A stretch of DNA of 64,000 nt from positions 1,426,001 through 1,490,000 of the forward strand of contig JBCAML010000018.1 of the NCBI GenBank assembly GCA_038503075.1, written 5' to 3'. The translations under genes were made by a program, and so were the position numbers. This stretch comes from Gyromitra esculenta (Eukaryota > Ascomycota > Pezizomycetes > Pezizales > Discinaceae). Under the pieces are notes generated by a model. That model did not search any database. It saw only the letters and a program-made list of their open reading frames with translations, and was not told the DNA's origin. Shown here in pieces: positions 59,979 to 64,000 of the stretch (positions within the stretch are counted from its first letter, which is position 1; every line of letters starts with the position of its first letter).

Positions 59979-62448
59979 TTATAATATGTACTGGAACCCA
60001 CTCCCCAATGGCCTTCCTTCCATAGCATTCTTCTTATCGGTCCTGCGGTTCTTCTTCTTCAATCGCCATCGCTGTATTATTGCGAGAAGACACACCATCG
60101 CCAGAGCAGCTGAACACACGCCCATTCCACGAACATAGTACGGGCCATCTTCCGACGGGTATAGGCGTGTTCCTACGAGGGGTCCGCATTGACTAAATAG
60201 TATTAGCTAGTTCTTTAGAGTCAAAAATAAATAAAGAGTGGAGCTACACACCCAATAGCCTGCAGCATCGCCATTCCTGCTCCCCTCCCACTCTCACTCT
60301 CCCCATTATTAATATTCCACACCATCACCAACGCAATCGCACTAAATATCCCTCCTGTTGCCAAGAATACACTGAAATACTTCACTCCGACTCCTACTCC
60401 TTCATTCTTAACCCAGTCGCTTGGCTGGACCCACTCTTCCCACCAACGTGCACCGCCTGCTGCTTCAACCTTTTCAACACCAGCTAATGCGGCATCAAGG
60501 GAGGCTTGCAGCGATCCAGTTGTGGCGAGAATGAAGTATCCCAGGGCACCCATAAGACAGAGAACGATTATTGGGATACTGCGAGAAATGAACCGGTCGG
60601 AGAGATATGTACTAAGGAGGACAAGCAAAAAGGCGAAGAGGTAAGGTGGTGCAGAGAGAGCCTGGGCATGCGTGGAAGTGTATCCCATATCATTTATTAT
60701 GGTAGGAAGGAAAACGGGGAGGGAGGAGAATGCGACATTGCAGAAGAAGAACATTGCCTGTTGTGTAACAAATAAAACATTAGTCCCATGTAGGGTAATG
60801 ATCCAAATTCTGTTTTCCCAATCAGATAGAGCGTGTAAGAAAACCACTTACGGCTGTGACCCAGTTTCCCCCGTCCCTCAATGCCATCAACACCTCCCTC
60901 CATTTAACTCCCATTTCCTCCTCTTCTCTCATCACTCCGGCATCCTCTCCACCTTCTGTAACCACTAGCAGCCGTCGTCTGGCGATTTTCTTTTCCTCAG
61001 TTGTGAGGAACCTCGCATCAGCTGGTAGGTCAGGAATGACGTAATATGCTGCGACAGCAGCAACCATGGACGGGAATCCCTCTAAGATGAAAAGCAGTCG
61101 CCATGGAGCTATTGTGGAGGGAATCGAGGTTATGCCGTAAGCGAGGAAACCAGCATATGCGGTGGCTAAAGGAGCAGCAGAAATGAAAAGGCCACAGCGG
61201 AGTGCGAGTTCCTGAAGCTGTTAGCTTGATATTAAGCTTGGAGTGCAAAAAAAAGTACCTCGCGGCGATAAAAGAAAGAGAGGTAAAATGGTATGCCTAT
61301 TCATTTAATTAGTGAATGCCCGCAGAAAAGAAATTCTGAAGCATGAGAAAGGAGGAGATATACCAGGCCCGAAGGCAGCTTCCGTAATACCCAATAAGGC
61401 ACGAAATACTAGCATGTACCACCAGTTTGTCGCAAGCCCTTCTAAGCTTCCATTCTCACAAATTAGTCTCCTTGAGTCTGGTGGTGGATTAGCATAGAGG
61501 TTATTAGGGCGTGCTTACGCATGCTTGCAATAAATCCCCATCTATCGAAGTACTGATCAGAATTAAGTCCAAAAGAAGTGAATATAGACGAGAGAAATAG
61601 AGCATACCCCATAACACAAAAAGAGATATATATATGCGCCGGAAACACTTTATAACAAAGTGTCATCCATTCGAAGCTCTATGCCTCAAAGGGTTAGCCC
61701 TTATGCCCAGATCTCGAGTACTGGAAGGTATTGGGGGTACGAACAATGTACGTCATATAGAATGCTGTTAATAGCCATTCATACTGATGCCCGATAAGAT
61801 TCAAGTCGTCGGTCATGCCTGCAATTTTGGCCTACAGGTGATAACAGATATTAGTGAGTGTCACGGCCCTGAAATTTCAACTAAGACCACTAACGTTTCC
61901 AATATCTAGACGATGCGAGTTAGCCAATTATCCAATAAATGTAAAATCAAGAGATTAGGAAACATACTGCTTCGATCCAAGAAACTAAGACTATAAAGAA
62001 ATGCCAAAAACCCCACCAAGTGCCAATCAAACTTCCGGATAACCTTCCTCTCTTCCTCGGTGGTATATAAAAACTCCTTTCTTGCCCTTGGCCTTCTGCT
62101 TGGTCTTCGTAATTGCGATGAATCTTCCTCGTCGCTCTCTCGAAAGGCGTCATACACCACATCTCCCTCCCTTATATCATCGCCACTATCTCGACCTCGA
62201 GCTATCAGTGTCCCATGCTCATCTGTATAGTCATGCCCGTCATCATCGCCCCCATCAACACCTAGTACCCGGCCAGAATGCGAGAGTGGGCGGAGTTCGT
62301 AGCCGTCTTGTTCGATGGCGAAGCCAGAATTGGCATCCGAGTCGCTTTCGGGGGTGCGGAGTGAGGTTTCCTCGTCGTCGTCGGGCTGGTAGCTGGTAGC
62401 TGGGGGGGTCAGCTCAACGGGAGAGGAAGTAGGAGTAGATGCCGACAT
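59979..62448 (-). CDS. MFS permease, allantoate/nicotinate-type (anion:cation symporter family)
   Basis: Ten predicted exons, high to low: 62448-61968, 61905-61895, 61831-61745, 61678-61608, 61541-61519, 61441-61364, 61296-61259, 61211-60852, 60757-60252, 60192-59979. Together they give 622 aa with every phase consistent. The core matches fungal ACS transporters: FLAFLYSLSFLDRSNIGNAK in helix 1, YMTYISFEW, GWGFIASMQGLATNWW, RALLGITEAAFGPG and YLSFFYRREELALR, then helices after a charged central loop (EEEEMGVKWREV). About 12 helices are expected. An acidic N-terminal extension of some 130 residues is long for the family. The substrate is probably a vitamin or small organic anion. Exons of 11 and 23 nt are needed to restore the conserved motifs. 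Plasma membrane location is inferred. Confidence 0.88.
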
Positions 62449-62750
62449 TTCCTTGCGGAAACACAAGAAGAGTCTCAGTCGCACGCAAAAGATACAAGAT
62501 GTCTTTGAATGGCTGGATCAGGAGTTGATGGTCAACGGGTTGTCGCGATGGGATGGAGGAGGCTCCTCTCTTTGCGCTTGGACCAATGCGCGTGTTGGTT
62601 GGTTACACACCATTAGCGCAATTTGGCGCTTGCATCGGTTCGGTTACACGGCCACTTTAAACGTAATTAGGCGATAAGCGACGATCATGTATTCTACTCA
62701 CGCATACACGTAATATTGGACCGCCAAAAGCTGAAAAAATGGAATAATAG

Positions 62751-62927
62751 TGGGTGGGCTGGGAGTCGAACCCAGATCTCTGCCGTACGCCGGCGTTTCT
62801 CGTCTGCTCTCCGTCCCTTTCTCCCGCAATCGGAGGCCCTATCAGGCGTAACAGCCGTATGCAATGGGAATCGAACGAGCGACCTTAACCTCAAACGTGC
62901 AGTGCTCTACCATTGAGCTATCCACCC
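62751..62927 (-). tRNA. tRNA-like locus with ~100 bp insert, isotype uncertain
   Basis: Read on minus, GGGTGGA (acceptor 5' strand) is followed by TA, a perfect D arm GCTC-AATGGTA-GAGC, and much later a perfect T arm CTGGG-TTCGACT-CCCAG. CCCACCC and A then pair with the first strand except at one A.C position. A T6 pol III terminator-like run lies just past the end (62734-62739). Between the D and T arms there are about 100 more bases than a tRNA needs, including a second B-box-like CGTTCGATTCC. The anticodon arm is not clear (CTGC/GCAG only, no normal T33), so I cannot assign an amino acid. It could be a tRNA with a long intron, a pseudogene or a tRNA-derived repeat. Confidence 0.5.
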
Positions 62928-64000
62928 GAATTATCGGGCGGTAATTATTACTTCGATATAGCTATCACCATCACCCTCAGAATATCTTACCCAGTAATAG
63001 TCATAATATCAGGTCTATTGACATTGATCTTAATAATTTATCTAGGAAGGGAGCAGCTACTTTCGCCACATACCTAGGAGTCGATACTAGCTCCAGTCCC
63101 ATCTTATTGGCGCCTACCATCGACTTCTTGTCCGTGAAGTGCTGCAAAGTTTTGGTGGCCCACCCTAGCGAATTTAGAGGAATAACTGCAAATTCGGGGT
63201 TTGGCCACTATTAAATGTATAGGAGAATATCAGCAGCCGTATTCACCGGCTAAGGGGCGGGGTTGGCGGAGTGTAATGTTCACGAAATTTTCTGAGTCTA
63301 ACGCTACTATTACTGTGGCTTTTCGGTACTGTGCAACTGTTGAAGAATCGTGTACCAAGCACGTCGCTCATATCCTGGCCTAGCCTAGCACATTGCAACC
63401 AATGGTAGGCTAAGCTAGAAACAGGCTTCGCTAATTTGTACGGATTCATGTTAACTTCATCCTAAATGTGATTGTATAATAGACAGATGAGTTAAATGTA
63501 CGTAACACCGAACACTACAGAAAGTTTAAATTCACAGACTATCACTCGGCGAAATGATTGGCGCAGCTGGGAGAAAGAGGCTCCTAGCCACATAGAGTAC
63601 GTATATTATCAATATATTTCAGCACAGAGAGTAAGCGGATACGATAGGAGGCTTCGATAATCGTATGTGCAGTCGATATATATAAGCTTATACTAAAGTC
63701 GTGTCCCTCAATAAATCAACTCTTCTCCTACCCTTCATTTGCGATAGAGAGTTACATTTATTCTTGGGTTGCGTATTCAAGAATAATCTCTACCGCCATA
63801 AATAAGTCTACATCGTGATAAGTAAATTTTTTAACTTAAATAAGAAGTATGAGGCTTAAATAGATACCTATTTCCGCATTGGCAGAATTCTCGGAAATTT
63901 GTGCAAGAGATCGTGGGTAGCAGCATAAGAAGACACAGATAGCCTATACATGGGAGAGGATCCCCAGTTTCACGGAGCTGCTCATCAAAGACGCTCTGAA
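62928..64000. other. Intergenic, no gene recognised
   Basis: No coding region, RNA gene or repeat could be supported to the window end. Open frames near 63201-63449 overlap on both strands and lack features. Confidence 0.45.

Overview
The window looks like nuclear DNA of a filamentous ascomycete (Pezizomycotina). Every convincing gene is cut by short introns of about 45-145 bp with GT..AG ends and internal branch-like CTAAC/CTGAC boxes. The recognisable products are also typical of the group: a Vps52 subunit of the GARP tether, a DUF1774 membrane protein, an exo-polygalacturonase, an allantoate/nicotinate-type MFS permease and two F-box proteins. I cannot name the species. Gene models were assembled by hand from frame, splice signals and paralogue comparison, so exon borders are predictions. 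Layout. 1-2,700: decayed repeats, with three diverged copies of a TATA-bearing ~300 bp repeat, two of them inverted. 3,877-9,014: three tandem paralogues of a beta-trefoil/lectin-like family; two read through intact and the third is broken. 9,015-24,500: a gene-poor stretch containing one confident gene, a small secreted hydrophobic protein. 24,676-28,348: a divergent pair, a low-complexity serine/proline-rich protein on minus and the DUF1774 protein on plus. 28,349-38,020: gene-poor and repeat-bearing, with one Fot1/pogo-like MITE and an inverted pair of 134 bp palindromic MITEs. 38,106-42,970: secreted exo-polygalacturonase and a large F-box protein. 42,971-47,108: a small secreted-protein candidate, a second Fot1/pogo-like MITE, a decayed minus-strand gene and a dead Tc1/mariner transposase. 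47,926-57,218: a zinc-finger protein, an F-box/ankyrin protein and Vps52. 57,784-59,082: minus-strand candidates for small secreted proteins. 59,979-62,448: a ten-exon MFS permease. 62,751-62,927: a tRNA-like locus with a ~100 bp insert. How it fits together. Housekeeping genes (Vps52, DUF1774, zinc finger) sit in GC-richer islands. Lineage-specific, lectin-like and secreted-protein genes sit in AT-richer, repeat-laden stretches with much decay. The secreted exo-polygalacturonase, the small secreted candidates and the nutrient permease suit a plant-associated or saprotrophic lifestyle, but that is inference. There is no operon-like organisation, as expected. No CRISPR, rRNA or replication origin was seen.
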